Assembly (NCBI RefSeq): GCF_013409345.1 | Contig: NZ_JACCBB010000001.1 | Span: forward strand, 248,001 to 312,000 | DNA from: Kineococcus aurantiacus | Lineage (GTDB): Bacteria; Actinomycetota; Actinomycetes; Actinomycetales; Kineococcaceae | Direction: 5' to 3' | Length of the DNA stretch: 64,000 nucleotides | Shown here: piece after piece, positions 49,541-59,782 of the stretch | Layout of the letters: every line of letters begins with the position of its first letter | Numbering within the stretch: position 1 is the stretch's first letter | Notes under the pieces: model-generated | The model's input: the letters and a program-made list of their open reading frames with translations, nothing else | What the model was told of the DNA's origin: nothing | Database searches by the model: none | Position numbers and translations under genes: made by a program

Positions 49541-50158
49541 TCAGGCGCGGTCGTCGCCCGCGCTGATGACCGTGGTGGCGACCTCGCGCATCGTCAGGCG
49601 CTTGTCCATCGAGGTCTTCTGGATCCAGCGGAAGGCCTCCGGCTCGGTCATGCCGAACTGGGTCTGCAGCTTGGACTTGGCGCGGTCGACGAGCTTGCGC
49701 GTCTCGAAGCGGTCGGCGAGGTCGGCGACCTCGTCCTCCAGCGCCATGATCTGCTGGTAGCGGCTGACCGCGATCTCCACGGCGGGCAGCAGGTCCGCGG
49801 AGGTGAAGGGCTTCACGACGTACGCCATGGCACCGGCGTCGCGGGCGCGCTCGACGAGCTCGGCCTGGGAGAAGGCGGTGAGCAGCACGACGGGGGCGAT
49901 GCGGGCCTTGGCGATGCGCTCGGCCGCCGAGATGCCGTCCAGGACGGGCATCTTGATGTCCATGACGACGAGGTCCGGTTTGTGCTCCTCGGCCAGCGCG
50001 ACGGCCTGCTCGCCGTCGCCGGCCTGGCCCACGACGTCGTAGCCGGCCTCGGTGAGCATCTCGACGATGTCGAGACGGATGATGGCCTCGTCCTCCGCGA
50101 CGACCACCCGACGTGTGGTCGTGGAGGAGGAGGCGGGGGTGTCGGCAGTGTTCGTCAC
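49541..50158 (-). CDS. pdtaR: ANTAR-domain response regulator (PdtaR-like)
   Basis: The 205-residue protein has an N-terminal receiver domain with VVAEDEAIIRLD, phosphoacceptor Asp67 (VVMDIKMPVLDG), TAFS and Lys in VVKPF. A C-terminal ANTAR RNA-binding domain follows (about 137-200: DLADRFETRKLVDRAKSKLQ ... EAFRWIQKTSMDKRLTMREVA). ANTAR proteins prevent premature termination at paired hairpins in target mRNAs; the mycobacterial homologue PdtaR works with the kinase PdtaS. No kinase gene is adjacent. The GTG start lies 6 nt after TAGGAT, suggesting a leaderless mRNA. Confidence 0.93.
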   Translation of the reverse strand: MTNTADTPASSSTTTRRVVVAEDEAIIRLDIVEMLTEAGYDVVGQAGDGEQAVALAEEHKPDLVVMDIKMPVLDGISAAERIAKARIAPVVLLTAFSQAELVERARDAGAMAYVVKPFTSADLLPAVEIAVSRYQQIMALEDEVADLADRFETRKLVDRAKSKLQTQFGMTEPEAFRWIQKTSMDKRLTMREVATTVISAGDDRA

Positions 50159-50164
50159 GCGGGC

Positions 50165-50170
50165 ATCCTA
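50165..50170 (-). promoter_or_regulatory. Putative -10 box for leaderless pdtaR
   Basis: TAGGAT, 6 nt (GCCCGC), GTG start of the ANTAR regulator gene. Confidence 0.5.
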
Positions 50171-50294
50171 GTGCGTGCCCCGCGCCTACTACGAACCGTC
50201 GTCGCCCTCGGGGCGCCGCGTGCCCCGTCCGGACCACCCCGGTGGCCCCGGTAGGGTGATCGACGCAGCCCGCCGGCCAGGCCCGGACGGGCAC

Positions 50295-50368
50295 GCCCTG
50301 GTAGCCCAACCGGCAGAGGCAATCGACTCAAACTCGATCCAGTGTGGGTTCGAATCCCACCCAGGGCA
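50295..50368 (+). tRNA. tRNA with CAA anticodon (Leu), short variable loop
   Basis: The 74-nt cloverleaf has a 7-bp acceptor stem (GCCCTGG/CCAGGGC), a D-arm with three good pairs, a 5-bp anticodon stem (ATCGA/TCGAT) and loop CTCAAAC giving anticodon CAA. A 5-nt variable loop (CCAGT) and a perfect T-arm (GTGGG-TTCGAAT-CCCAC) follow. The discriminator base is A; CCA is not encoded. CAA reads the UUG Leu codon, yet bacterial tRNA-Leu normally has a long class II variable arm, which this one lacks. It stands alone between pdtaR and pyk, followed by a terminator. Confidence 0.85.
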
Positions 50369-50376
50369 CGCGTGCC

Positions 50377-50408
50377 AGAGCCCCGGGGCGTTCCCGCCCC
50401 GGGGCTCT
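50377..50408. terminator. Terminator shared by the tRNA and pyk
   Basis: A 14-bp perfect stem (AGAGCCCCGGGGCG and its complement) with loop TTCC, between the plus-strand tRNA and the minus-strand pyk stop. Confidence 0.85.
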
Positions 50409-50428
50409 TCGCGTGCTCGGCGGCGCGC

Positions 50429-51868
50429 TCAGGCGTACGCCGCGGACACCCCCGACGTGGCGTCGCCGATGCGGTGCACGCGCACCGCGTTGGTCGAGCC
50501 CACGATCCCCGGAGGGGCACCGGCGACGATGACGACCAGGTCGCCGACGACGCACCGGCCCGTCTCCTGCAGGCGGCGGTCGACCTCCTTGACCATCTCG
50601 TCGGTCGTGGAGATGAACGCCGCGTACTGCGGGTCCACGCCCCACGACAGCGCCAGCCGGCGCCGCGTGGTCTCCTCGGCCGTGAAGGCGACCAGCGGGA
50701 TGCCCGAGCGCAGCCGCGACAGGCGGCGGGCGGAGTCGCCGGACTGGGTGAAGGTCACCAGCAGCTTGGCGTCGAGCTGCTTGCCGATCTCCGAGGCCGC
50801 CAGGGTGATGGCGCCGCCCTTGGTGTGCGGGACGGTGCCCAGGGCCGCGATGCGGTCGGCGCCGTGGGTCTCGGTGTTCTCGATGATGCGCGCCATGGTC
50901 CGCACGGCCTCGTAGGGGAAGGCCCCCACGCTCGTCTCCCCCGACAGCATGAGGGCGTCGGCGCCGTCGAGCACCGCGTTGGCGCAGTCGGAGGCCTCCG
51001 CGCGCGTCGGGCGCGGCGCCGTGATCATCGACTCGAGCATCTGCGTGGCGACGATGACGGGCTTGGCCTGGCGGCGGGCCAGCTCGATGGCGCGCTTCTG
51101 GACCAGCGGCACCTCCTCCAGCGGCAGCTCCACGCCCAGGTCGCCGCGGGCGACCATGATGCCGTCGAAGGCCGCGACGACCTCGCGCAGGTTCTCGACG
51201 GCCTGCGGCTTCTCGACCTTGGCGATGACGGGGACGGTGATCCCCTCCTCGTCCATGATCTTGTGCACGTCGTCGGCGTCGGCGGCCGAGCGCACGAAGG
51301 ACAGCGCCACCATGTCCACGCCCAGCCGCAGGGCGAAGCGCAGGTCCTCGACGTCCTTCTCGGACAGGGCCGGGACGCTGACGGCCACCCCGGGCAGGTT
51401 GATGCCCTTGTTGTTGCTCACCGGGCCGGGGACGGTGACCCTCGTGGTCACCCGCGGGCCTTCGACGGCGGTGACCTCCAGGCCGACCTTGCCGTCGTCG
51501 ATGAGGATCCGGTCGCCCACCGACACGTCACCGGTCAGGCCCCCGTAGGTCGTGGAGGAGACGTCCTTGGTCCCCAGCACGTCCTCGGTGGTGATGGTGA
51601 AGACGTCCCCGACGGCGAGGTCGTGGGGTCCGTCGGCGAACTTCCCCAGACGGATCTTCGGACCCTGCAGGTCCGCGAGGACGGCGACGGACCGGCCCGA
51701 GGCCTCGGCGGCCGCCCGCACCCCCTCGAAGTTCGCCCGGTGGTCGTCGTGGGAGCCGTGGCTCAGGTTCATCCGGGCGACGTCCATCCCGGCGTCCACC
51801 AGTGACCGCAACCCTTCGGGGCCCGCGACCGCGGGACCGAGGGTGCAGACGATCTTCGCTCTGCGCAT
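50429..51868 (-). CDS. pyk: Pyruvate kinase
   Basis: The 479-residue enzyme makes pyruvate and ATP from phosphoenolpyruvate. It starts MRRAKIVCTLGPAV and has MNLSHGSHDDH, the active-site signature IPVIAKVEKPQA-like helix, VARGDLGVELPLEEVP and GETSVGAFPYEAV. The C-terminal domain is complete. It is monocistronic, with a TAGGCT box exactly 6 nt before its ATG (leaderless) and a terminator after the stop. It lies apart from the gap-pgk-tpiA cluster. Confidence 0.97.
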   Translation of the reverse strand: MRRAKIVCTLGPAVAGPEGLRSLVDAGMDVARMNLSHGSHDDHRANFEGVRAAAEASGRSVAVLADLQGPKIRLGKFADGPHDLAVGDVFTITTEDVLGTKDVSSTTYGGLTGDVSVGDRILIDDGKVGLEVTAVEGPRVTTRVTVPGPVSNNKGINLPGVAVSVPALSEKDVEDLRFALRLGVDMVALSFVRSAADADDVHKIMDEEGITVPVIAKVEKPQAVENLREVVAAFDGIMVARGDLGVELPLEEVPLVQKRAIELARRQAKPVIVATQMLESMITAPRPTRAEASDCANAVLDGADALMLSGETSVGAFPYEAVRTMARIIENTETHGADRIAALGTVPHTKGGAITLAASEIGKQLDAKLLVTFTQSGDSARRLSRLRSGIPLVAFTAEETTRRRLALSWGVDPQYAAFISTTDEMVKEVDRRLQETGRCVVGDLVVIVAGAPPGIVGSTNAVRVHRIGDATSGVSAAYA

Positions 51869-51874
51869 GACCCG

Positions 51875-51880
51875 AGCCTA
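51875..51880 (-). promoter_or_regulatory. Putative -10 box for leaderless pyk
   Basis: TAGGCT, 6 nt (CGGGTC), ATG of pyk. Confidence 0.5.
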
Positions 51881-52016
51881 TTCCGCCCGCCGCGGTGGCC
51901 GACGCGTGGGGCGCGCCGCGCACCGCGTCGTCACCGCGCGGTCACCGCACCGTCGCCCCCTCGCCCCCTCGGGGCGCCCCGGGGCGTCCCGGGGTGCGGC
52001 CGGGGCGGCCTGGTCC

Positions 52017-52022
52017 CAGCAT
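52017..52022 (+). promoter_or_regulatory. Putative -10 box for the gene at 52029
   Basis: CAGCAT, 6 nt (GAGCGC), GTG. It is similar to the CAGGAT layout of rapZ and the methyltransferase gene. Confidence 0.35.
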
Positions 52023-52028
52023 GAGCGC

Positions 52029-52421
52029 GTGAACACGCAGGAGCCGCAGCAGCACGACGGGGCCGGGGACGACTTCGAGTTCGAGGTCGAGGACCTGGTC
52101 GAGGAGTCGATCGAGCACGAGTACGCCGTCTACGTCCGGTTGCACGAGGACGGCGGGTGGCCCGAGGGCGCCCTGGCCGGCCTGGTGGCGGACCTGCGGG
52201 CCAGCCACCCGCGGGTGGAGCGGGTCGACGCCCCCGCCCACGACGTCGTGCTCAGCGTCGACGGGGACGGCCTGGACGCGCAGGGCGCGGCCCGGCACGC
52301 GCTGGGCAAGGTGACGGCCGCCGCCTCGGCGCGGGGGCTGTCCGGGCACGCCGCGGACGTCACGGTGCTGTCCGACGACTCCGTCTGGACCTACGACGCC
52401 GAGCAGGTCGCGACCTGGTGA
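52029..52421 (+). CDS. Conserved-looking acidic hypothetical protein
   Basis: The 130-residue product has an acidic N-terminal stretch (DDFEFEVEDLVEESIE) and a compact alpha/beta-looking region (YAVYVRLHEDGGWPEGALAGLVADLRA ... VVLSVDGDGLDAQGAARHALGKVTAAA). I do not recognise a family. The codon use (strong GC at third positions), the lone terminator after it and the promoter-like spacing to the GTG support a real gene. It is divergent from pyk and convergent with gltD. No signal peptide or membrane segment, so it is probably cytosolic. Confidence 0.7.
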   Translation: MNTQEPQQHDGAGDDFEFEVEDLVEESIEHEYAVYVRLHEDGGWPEGALAGLVADLRASHPRVERVDAPAHDVVLSVDGDGLDAQGAARHALGKVTAAASARGLSGHAADVTVLSDDSVWTYDAEQVATW

Positions 52422-52450
52422 GACCGGGCCCGCCCACGGGGGCGGGACGC

Positions 52451-52489
52451 GCGAGGGGGTGGGCACCGGTGCGGTGCCCACCCCCTCGC
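52451..52489. terminator. Terminator between the hypothetical gene and gltD
   Basis: A 17-bp perfect stem (GCGAGGGGGTGGGCACC and its complement) with a 5-nt loop, 14 nt from the gltD stop. Confidence 0.85.
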
Positions 52490-52502
52490 CGTGCCGGGCC
52501 GC

Positions 52503-53960
52503 TCAGGCCGTCAGCGGCACCGCGTCGGCGCGGATGGGCGAGGGCAGCGCCGTGTCCCCCATGAGGTGCTCGTCGACGGCGGCCGCGCACGCGCGGCCCT
52601 CGGCGATGGCCCACACGATGAGCGACTGACCGCGCCCGGCGTCACCGGCCACGAAGACGCCCGGCGTGCCGGTGGCGTAGCCGGGGGTGCGCGTGAACCG
52701 CGTGCGCGCGTCGGCCTCCAGCCCCAGCTGGCCGACCAGGCCGCCGTGCTCGGGACCGGAGAACCCGATCGCCAGCAGCACCAGCTGCGCCGGCAGGTCC
52801 TGCTCGGTGCCCTCGACGGGCGTCCAGACGCCGTCGACCTTCTGGACCTCGACGACGCGCAGCCCGGTGACCCGGCCGTCCTCGCCCACGAAGGCCTGCG
52901 TGGAGGCCGAGAACTTCCGCTCCCCGCCCTCCTCGTGGGAGGAGGAGACCGAGAAGACCTTGGGCACGGTGGGCCACGGCTCGTGCTCGGCGCGCTCGGA
53001 GGGACCCATCGGGTAGATGTCGAGCTGGGTCACCGACTTCGCGCCCTGCCGCAGCGCCGTGCCGTAGCAGTCCGAGCCGGTGTCGCCGCCGCCGATGACG
53101 ACGACGTCCAGCCCCGCCGCGTCGATGTAGTCGGCCGGGCGCTCCTGGCCGACGGCGACGCGGTTGGTCGGGGGCAGGTACTCCATCGCCTGGTGGATGC
53201 CGGCCAGGTCGCGGCCGGGCAGGTCCACCTCGCGCCACTGGGTGGCCCCGGTGGCCACGACGACCGCGTCGAAGCGCTCGCGCAGCTGCTCACCGGTGAT
53301 GTCGACGCCGATCTCGACGCCGGGGCGGAAGCGGGTGCCCTCGGCCTCCATCTGCGCCAGGCGGCGGTCCAGGACCGAGCGCTCCATCTTGAACTCGGGG
53401 ATGCCGTAGCGCATCAGCCCGCCGATGGCGTCGTCGCGCTCGTACACCACGACCGTGTGACCGGACCGGGTCAGCTGCTGGGCCGCGGCCAGGCCGGCCG
53501 GGCCGGAGCCGACGACGGCGACGGTCTTGCCGGTCAGCCGCTCGGGCACCTGCGGGGTGATCCAGCCGGACTCGGCGGCGTTCTCGGCGATCATCACCTC
53601 GACCTGCTTGATGGTCACCGGCGGCTGGTTGATGCCGAGCACGCACGCCGACTCGCACGGGGCCGGGCACAGCTTCCCGGTGAACTCCGGGAAGTTGTTC
53701 GTCGCGTGCAGCCGCTCGATGGCCTCGCGCATGTCACCGCGGCTGACCAGGTCGTTCCACTCGGGGATGAGGTTCCCCAGCGGGCACGCGTTGTGGCAGA
53801 ACGGGATGCCGCAGTCCATGCAGCGGCCGGCCTGCCGCTGCAGCTGGGCCTGGTCCTGCTTCTCGTAGACCTCGCGCCAGTCCATCAGGCGCAGCGGGAC
53901 CGGCCGCCGGGGCGGCAGCTCCCGGTCGCGGACGGTGAGGAACCCCCGGGGATCAACCAT
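52503..53960 (-). CDS. gltD: Glutamate synthase small subunit
   Basis: The 485-residue subunit passes electrons from NADPH to GltB. The N-terminal iron-sulfur region has [22 protein letters not shown] and [12 protein letters not shown]; then an FAD site ([17 protein letters not shown]) and an NADPH site ([15 protein letters not shown]). It starts at an ATG overlapping the end of gltB by 8 nt, so the two subunits are translationally coupled. It ends next to a strong terminator. Confidence 0.96.
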   Translation of the reverse strand: MVDPRGFLTVRDRELPPRRPVPLRLMDWREVYEKQDQAQLQRQAGRCMDCGIPFCHNACPLGNLIPEWNDLVSRGDMREAIERLHATNNFPEFTGKLCPAPCESACVLGINQPPVTIKQVEVMIAENAAESGWITPQVPERLTGKTVAVVGSGPAGLAAAQQLTRSGHTVVVYERDDAIGGLMRYGIPEFKMERSVLDRRLAQMEAEGTRFRPGVEIGVDITGEQLRERFDAVVVATGATQWREVDLPGRDLAGIHQAMEYLPPTNRVAVGQERPADYIDAAGLDVVVIGGGDTGSDCYGTALRQGAKSVTQLDIYPMGPSERAEHEPWPTVPKVFSVSSSHEEGGERKFSASTQAFVGEDGRVTGLRVVEVQKVDGVWTPVEGTEQDLPAQLVLLAIGFSGPEHGGLVGQLGLEADARTRFTRTPGYATGTPGVFVAGDAGRGQSLIVWAIAEGRACAAAVDEHLMGDTALPSPIRADAVPLTA

Positions 53961-56900
53961 GCGAAGCCTCCATGATGCGGGTCAGCACGGCGTCGGAGTC
54001 GGGCTCCAGACCGTCAGAGACGGCCTTGGCCTTGACCTCGAGCACCCGGGCGTAGTCCCGCGGGACGATCGTCGAGAAGCGCTGCCGGGCGGCACCCCAG
54101 TCGGAGAGCAGCTTGGCGGCGACGGTGGAGTCGGTGTTCTCGCGGTGGGCCACGAGCAGGCGGTGGACGCGGGCGGCCGTCTCGTCGTCCATCGGGACGA
54201 CGTCGACCATGTCGCGGTTGACGCGCTGCTCCTTCAGGTCCAGCACGTGGGCGAAACCGCCCGACATGCCCGCGGCGACGTTGCGGCCCACGCGGCCGAG
54301 GATGACGACCTCACCGCCGGTCATGTACTCCAGCGCGTGGTCGCCCACCCCCTCCACGACGGCCGTCGCCCCGGAGTTGCGGACGCAGAACCGTTCGCCG
54401 ACCTCGCCGCGCAGGAACAGGGTCCCCGTCGTGGCGCCGTAGGCGATGACGTTGCCGGCGATGATGTCGCGCTCGCGCGAGCCGGAGGCGGTGTCGGGCC
54501 GCACCACGATGGTGCCGCCGGACAGGCCCTTGCCCACGTAGTCGTTGGCGTCGCCGAACAGCCGCAGGGTGATGCCCTTGGGCAGGAAGGCGCCCAGGGA
54601 CTGGCCGGCCGACCCCGTCAGGGTGATGTCGATCGTGCCGTCGGGCAGACCCTCCTCACCCCACCGCTTGGTCAGCTCGTGACCCAGCAGCGTGCCGACG
54701 GTGCGGTTGACGTTGCGCACGGGCAGCTCGACGCGCACCGGGGTGCCCGAGGTGAGGGCGTCCTGGGCGCGCTCGACGAGCACGTGGTCCAGCGCCTTCT
54801 CCAGCCCGTGGTCCTGGGTCACCGACTGGTGCAGCGTCGTGCCCTCGGGGGCCGTCGGCGCGTGCAGGATCGGCGCCAGGTCGAGTCCGGACGCCTTCCA
54901 GTGCGCGACCGCGCGGCGGGTGTCGAGGACCTCGACGTGCCCCACGGCCTCCTCGATCGAGCGGAAGCCGAGGGAGGCCAGCAGCTCGCGGACCTCCTGG
55001 GCGATGAACTCGAAGAAGTTCACCAGGTACTCGGCCTTGCCGGTGAAGCGGGCGCGCAGCTCGGGGTTCTGGGTGGCGACCCCGACCGGGCAGGTGTCCA
55101 GCTGGCAGACGCGCATCATGATGCAGCCCGAGACGACCAGCGGGGCGGTCGCGAAGCCGAACTCCTCGGCGCCCAGCAGCGCGGCGATGACGACGTCGCG
55201 GCCGGTCTTGAACTGCCCGTCCACCTGCACGACGATCCGGTCGCGCAGCCCGTTGACGACCAGGGTCTGCTGGGTCTCGGCCAGGCCGAGCTCCCAGGGA
55301 CCGCCGGCGTGCTTCAGGCTCGTCAGCGGCGCCGCACCCGTGCCGCCGTCGGCCCCGGAGATGAGCACGACGTCGGCCTTGGCCTTCGACACGCCCGTGG
55401 CGACCGTGCCGACACCGACCTCCGAGACCAGCTTCACGTGGACCCGGGCGGCCGGGTTCGCGTTCTTCAGGTCGTGGATGAGCTGGGCGATGTCCTCGAT
55501 CGAGTAGATGTCGTGGTGCGGCGGCGGGGAGATGAGCCCCACGCCGGGCGTGGAGTGCCGCGTCCGGGCGATGTTCGGGTACACCTTGTGACCGGGCAGC
55601 TGCCCGCCCTCACCGGGCTTGGCGCCCTGGGCGACCTTGATCTGCAGGTCGGTGGCCGAGGTCAGGTAGTTGCTCGTGACCCCGAAGCGGCCCGAGGCGA
55701 TCTGCTTGACCCGCGAGGTGCGCTCGGGGTCGTACAGGCGCTCGACGTCCTCGCCGCCCTCGCCGGAGTTGGACCGCCCGCCGAGGCGGTTCATGGCGAT
55801 CGCGAGGACCTCGTGGGCCTCCTGGGAGATGGAGCCGTAGCTCATCGCCCCGGTGTTGAACCGCTTGACGATCTCGCTGACGGGCTCGACCTCGTCCACC
55901 GCGACGGGCTCGCGGGAGCCCTTCTTGAGCTGCAGCAGCCCGCGCAGCGTCATGAGGCGCTCGGACTGCTCGTCGACGCGGCTCGTGTACTTGCGGAAGA
56001 GGGCCTCGTTGCGCTGGCGCGTGGAGTGCTGCAGCTGGAAGACCGTCTCGGGGTCGAACAGGTGCGGCTCGCCCTCGCGGCGCCACTGGTACTCCCCGCC
56101 GGTCTCCAGCCGGCGGTGGGCGCGCTCCTGCCCCTCGACGGGGTAGGCCAGGCGGTGGCGCTGGGCGACCTCCTCGGCGAGCACGTCCAGGCCCACGCCG
56201 CCCAGGCGGGAGGTCGTGGCCGTGAAGTACTCGTCGACCAGGGTCTGGGACAGGCCGAGGGCCTCGAAGACCTGGGCGCCGCGGTAGGAGGCGACGGTCG
56301 AGATGCCCATCTTGGACATGACCTTCAGGACGCCCTTGCCGAGCGCCTTGATGAGGTTCTTGACGGCCTTCTGGGCGTCGACGTCGGTGATGACCTCGCG
56401 GCGGACGAGGTCCTCGACGGTCTCCATCGCCAGGTACGGGTTGATCGCGGCCGCGCCGTAGCCGATGAGCAGCGCGACGTGGTGCACCTCGCGCACGTCA
56501 CCGGCCTCGACGACCAGCCCGACCTGCGTGCGCAGCTTCTGCCGCACCAGGTGGTGGTGGACGGCCGAGGTCAGCAGCAGGGAGGGGATGGGCGCGTACT
56601 CGGCGTTGGAGTCGCGGTCGGAGAGCACGACGAAGACGGCGCCGTCGGCGATGGCGCGCGAGACCTCCGCGCGGATCTCCTCGATGCGCCGGGCCAGCTC
56701 GGCCCCGCCGCCCGCGACCCGGTACAGGCCCTTGACGGTGTGCGTCGTGCGGCCCGGGTTCCGGCGGTCGCGGTCGATGTGGACGATCTTGGCGAGCTCG
56801 TCGTTGTCGATGACCGGGAAGGGCAGCACCAGCTGGCGGGCGTGCGCGGGCGACTCGGCCAGCGGGTTCTGCTGCGGGCCGGCGGTGGTGATGAGGGAGG

Positions 56901-58551
56901 TGACCAGCTCCTCCCGGATGGCGTCCAGCGGCGGGTTGGTGACCTGCGCGAACAGCTGGGTGAAGTAGTCGAAGAGCATCCGCGGGCGCGTGGACAGCAC
57001 GGCCAGGGGCGTGTCGGAGCCCATCGAGCCGATGGGCTCGGCGCCGGCGCGCGCCATCGGGGCCAGGATGAGCCGCAGCTCCTCCTCCGTGTAGCCGAAG
57101 GTCTGCTGGCGGCGGGTCACCGACGCGTGCGAGTGCACGATGTGCTCGCGCGGGGGCAGGTCGCCCAGGTGCACGACGTTCTTCAGCCACTCCGCGTAGG
57201 GCTGGGCGGCGGCCAGCTCGGCCTTGACCTCCTCGTCGTCGACGATGCGGCCCTTGGCCGTGTCGACGAGGAACATCTTGCCGGGGGCCACGCGCCCGCG
57301 CGCCACGATGGAGGACGGGTCGAGCTCCAGGACGCCGGCCTCGGAGGCGAGGACGACCAGGCCGTCGTCGGTGACCCAGTACCGCGAGGGGCGCAGGCCG
57401 TTGCGGTCCAGGACGCCGCCGATGACGGTGCCGTCGGTGAAGGTGAGGTTGGCGGGCCCGTCCCAGGGCTCGGAGAACATCGAGTGGAACTCGTAGAAGG
57501 CCCGGCGGGCCGGGTCCATCTCGGTGTTGTTCTCCCACGGCTCGGGGATCATCATCAGCACGGCGTGCGGCAGGGACCGGCCCGAGAGGTGCAGCAGCTC
57601 GAGGACCTCGTCGAAGGAGGCCGAGTCCGAGCCCTCGGTGGCGCAGACGGGACCCAGGCGCTGGATGTCGCCGGGGATGAGCGGGGTGCTCATCGTGGAC
57701 TCGCGCGCGGCGGTCCAGTTCCGGTTGCCCTTGACGGTGTTGATCTCACCGTTGTGGGCGATGGTGCGGAACGGGTGGGCCAGCGGCCAGCTGGGGAACG
57801 TGTTGGTCGAGAAGCGCGAGTGGACCAGGCCCAGCTCGGAGGTGAACCGGCGGTCGGACAGGTCCGGGAAGAACGGCTCGAGCTGCCCCGTGGTGAGCAT
57901 GCCCTTGTAGACCATCGTGCGCGAGGACAGCGAGGGGAAGTAGACGGGCAGCTCGCGCTCGGCGAGCTTGCGCAGCGGGTAGACGCGGCGGTCGAGGTCG
58001 ACGCCGGTCTCGGGGCCGGCCAGGCCGGTGGGGGCGCTGGCGACGAACAGCTGCGCGAAGTGGGGCATGGCCGCGCGGGCCTGCTGGCCCACCAGGTCGG
58101 CCGTCACGGGCACGTCGCGCCAGCCCAGGACCTCCAGGCCCTCGGCCTCGGCGATCTCCTCGATGCGGGCCACGGCCGCGGCGCGCTCGGCCTCGTCCAC
58201 GGGCAGGAAGACGTTGCCGGCGGCGTAGGCGCCCTTGGGGGGCAGCGTGACGCCCTGCTCGGCCATCACCGCGCGCAGGAACTCGTCCGGGACCTGGGTG
58301 AGGATGCCGGCGCCGTCGCCGGTGTTGGTCTCGGCGCCGACGGCGCCGCGGTGGTCGAGGTTGCGCAGCGCCGTGAGGGCGTGCTCGACGATGTCGTGAC
58401 CGGCCTCACCGCGCATCGTGGCCACGAAGGCGACACCGCAGGCGTCCTTCTCCTGGGCGCGGTCGTACAGCCCGGCCTGGGACGGGAAGCTCGTGAAGGG
58501 CAGCGGGCGGACCTGCTGCGGGGCGCTGTGGTGCTGGGGGTGGAACGACAT
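53953..58551 (-). CDS. gltB: Glutamate synthase large subunit
   Basis: The ~1532-residue subunit makes glutamate from glutamine and 2-oxoglutarate. The N-terminal glutaminase domain begins at Cys38 (DACGVAF) after a propeptide that is normally cleaved to expose Cys1. The central domain, the FMN/synthase domain ([19 protein letters not shown]) and a 3Fe-4S Cys cluster ([15 protein letters not shown]) follow. The C-terminal GXGXG beta-helix ends the protein. I choose the ATG at 58551 (MSFHPQHH); a GTG at 58581 would add 10 residues. It heads the gltBD operon behind a long leader. Confidence 0.96.
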   Translation of the reverse strand: MSFHPQHHSAPQQVRPLPFTSFPSQAGLYDRAQEKDACGVAFVATMRGEAGHDIVEHALTALRNLDHRGAVGAETNTGDGAGILTQVPDEFLRAVMAEQGVTLPPKGAYAAGNVFLPVDEAERAAAVARIEEIAEAEGLEVLGWRDVPVTADLVGQQARAAMPHFAQLFVASAPTGLAGPETGVDLDRRVYPLRKLAERELPVYFPSLSSRTMVYKGMLTTGQLEPFFPDLSDRRFTSELGLVHSRFSTNTFPSWPLAHPFRTIAHNGEINTVKGNRNWTAARESTMSTPLIPGDIQRLGPVCATEGSDSASFDEVLELLHLSGRSLPHAVLMMIPEPWENNTEMDPARRAFYEFHSMFSEPWDGPANLTFTDGTVIGGVLDRNGLRPSRYWVTDDGLVVLASEAGVLELDPSSIVARGRVAPGKMFLVDTAKGRIVDDEEVKAELAAAQPYAEWLKNVVHLGDLPPREHIVHSHASVTRRQQTFGYTEEELRLILAPMARAGAEPIGSMGSDTPLAVLSTRPRMLFDYFTQLFAQVTNPPLDAIREELVTSLITTAGPQQNPLAESPAHARQLVLPFPVIDNDELAKIVHIDRDRRNPGRTTHTVKGLYRVAGGGAELARRIEEIRAEVSRAIADGAVFVVLSDRDSNAEYAPIPSLLLTSAVHHHLVRQKLRTQVGLVVEAGDVREVHHVALLIGYGAAAINPYLAMETVEDLVRREVITDVDAQKAVKNLIKALGKGVLKVMSKMGISTVASYRGAQVFEALGLSQTLVDEYFTATTSRLGGVGLDVLAEEVAQRHRLAYPVEGQERAHRRLETGGEYQWRREGEPHLFDPETVFQLQHSTRQRNEALFRKYTSRVDEQSERLMTLRGLLQLKKGSREPVAVDEVEPVSEIVKRFNTGAMSYGSISQEAHEVLAIAMNRLGGRSNSGEGGEDVERLYDPERTSRVKQIASGRFGVTSNYLTSATDLQIKVAQGAKPGEGGQLPGHKVYPNIARTRHSTPGVGLISPPPHHDIYSIEDIAQLIHDLKNANPAARVHVKLVSEVGVGTVATGVSKAKADVVLISGADGGTGAAPLTSLKHAGGPWELGLAETQQTLVVNGLRDRIVVQVDGQFKTGRDVVIAALLGAEEFGFATAPLVVSGCIMMRVCQLDTCPVGVATQNPELRARFTGKAEYLVNFFEFIAQEVRELLASLGFRSIEEAVGHVEVLDTRRAVAHWKASGLDLAPILHAPTAPEGTTLHQSVTQDHGLEKALDHVLVERAQDALTSGTPVRVELPVRNVNRTVGTLLGHELTKRWGEEGLPDGTIDITLTGSAGQSLGAFLPKGITLRLFGDANDYVGKGLSGGTIVVRPDTASGSRERDIIAGNVIAYGATTGTLFLRGEVGERFCVRNSGATAVVEGVGDHALEYMTGGEVVILGRVGRNVAAGMSGGFAHVLDLKEQRVNRDMVDVVPMDDETAARVHRLLVAHRENTDSTVAAKLLSDWGAARQRFSTIVPRDYARVLEVKAKAVSDGLEPDSDAVLTRIMEASHG

Positions 58552-58680
58552 GCGGTGCACCGTCCTGAAGAGAGAGGCCACGGGCCTCGGTGGACAGGGG
58601 GTCTCTCGACGGGTCTCCTCGAGCGTTCGCCCCGGTGGGCGGATCTCGGTGAGCCGGGTCAGTCTCTTCGAGATGAGGCT

Positions 58681-58742
58681 CGCGCCTGGAGGGCGCGATC
58701 CACGAACGAGGGGCGGCGCTGACCCACGTTCACCTCACTGTA
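58681..58742 (-). promoter_or_regulatory. gltB leader: possible -10 box and small hairpin
   Basis: Minus-strand TACAGT at 58742-58737 fits TAnnnT and would give a 5' leader of about 180 nt. Within it CGCGCC and GGCGCG (58681-58697) form a 6-bp stem with a 5-nt loop. No riboswitch could be recognised. Confidence 0.3.
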
Positions 58743-58798
58743 ACGCGCGTGAAGCCGTGCTCACGTGCACACGGTCACCACACGAGGATCCAGCTTCG

Positions 58799-59782
58799 TC
58801 ACGAATCCTGCGCGTCCGGACGCTGGTCGCGGTCCGGTGAGGGGCGATCGGCAGAAGCGGAGACGGTCGGTCCGCCGGACTGGATCGCGGTGTCACCGGC
58901 TGGGGTGGTGGCCACCGGCGACTCGGAGGAATGTACCCGCTCCAGCACCTCGTCCCGACCAGCATTCACCTTCCGTGACCGGATGAACGCGACGAGTGCC
59001 AACAGGAAGACGAGACCCGCGACCCACTGGTTGACGCGCAGGTGCAGGAAGTGGTTGGCGGTGTCGATGCGCAGCGCCTCGAAGACGCTGCGACCCAGGC
59101 AGTACAGCGCGACGTAGGCGAAGAACGCCTGCCCGTGGCGCAGCTGCCAGCGCCGGTCGGCCACGACGATCACCAGCGCGACCAGCAGGCACCACAGCGA
59201 CTCGTAGAGGAAGGTCGGGTGGAAGGTCCCCAGCACCTGCGGGGTGCCGTCGGCGCCGAGGACGGCCCGCCCGGCCGACTCGTCCCAGCGGTGGACCGTC
59301 AGGGCCCACGGCACGTCGGTGGCCCGGCCGTACAGCTCGTTGTTGAACCAGTTGCCCCACCGGCCCGCGGCCTGGGCCACCAGCAAGCCCGGCGCCATCG
59401 CGTCGGCCAGCGGCAGGAACCGGTACCCGGCCCGGCGGCAGGCGATCCAGGCCCCCAGCGCTCCCCCGGCGATGGCGCCCCAGATGCCCAGGCCGCCCTC
59501 CCAGACGTACAGGGCGCGCACGGGCTGCCCATCGTCGCCGAAGTAGGCCTGCGGGGAGGTCAGGACGTGGTAGAGCCGGGCCCCCACGACGCCGAGCGGG
59601 ACGGCCCACACGGCGACGTCGAGGACGAAGTCCTGCTTGCCGCCGCGGCGCCGCCACCGGCGCTCGGCGACGAGCACCCCGAGCACGATCCCGGCCACGA
59701 TGCACAGCGCGTAGGCGCGCACCGGGACCGGCCCGAGGTGCCAGACCGCGACGGTCGGGCTGGGCAGCGAGGCGGTGAGCAC
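58799..59782 (-). CDS. lgt: Prolipoprotein diacylglyceryl transferase
   Basis: The 327-residue membrane enzyme attaches diacylglycerol to lipobox Cys residues. About 7 membrane helices are visible with the essential blocks GARLYHVLTSP, the Lgt signature GRWGNWFNNELYG and HPTFLYESLW, including the catalytic-region His and Arg. The C-terminal ~40 residues are hydrophilic and Ser/Asp-rich. The GTG start directly abuts the dsbA-like gene's stop codon, so it is probably co-transcribed with that gene. LivK, encoded in this window, would be one of its substrates. Confidence 0.95.
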   Translation of the reverse strand: MLTASLPSPTVAVWHLGPVPVRAYALCIVAGIVLGVLVAERRWRRRGGKQDFVLDVAVWAVPLGVVGARLYHVLTSPQAYFGDDGQPVRALYVWEGGLGIWGAIAGGALGAWIACRRAGYRFLPLADAMAPGLLVAQAAGRWGNWFNNELYGRATDVPWALTVHRWDESAGRAVLGADGTPQVLGTFHPTFLYESLWCLLVALVIVVADRRWQLRHGQAFFAYVALYCLGRSVFEALRIDTANHFLHLRVNQWVAGLVFLLALVAFIRSRKVNAGRDEVLERVHSSESPVATTPAGDTAIQSGGPTVSASADRPSPDRDQRPDAQDS

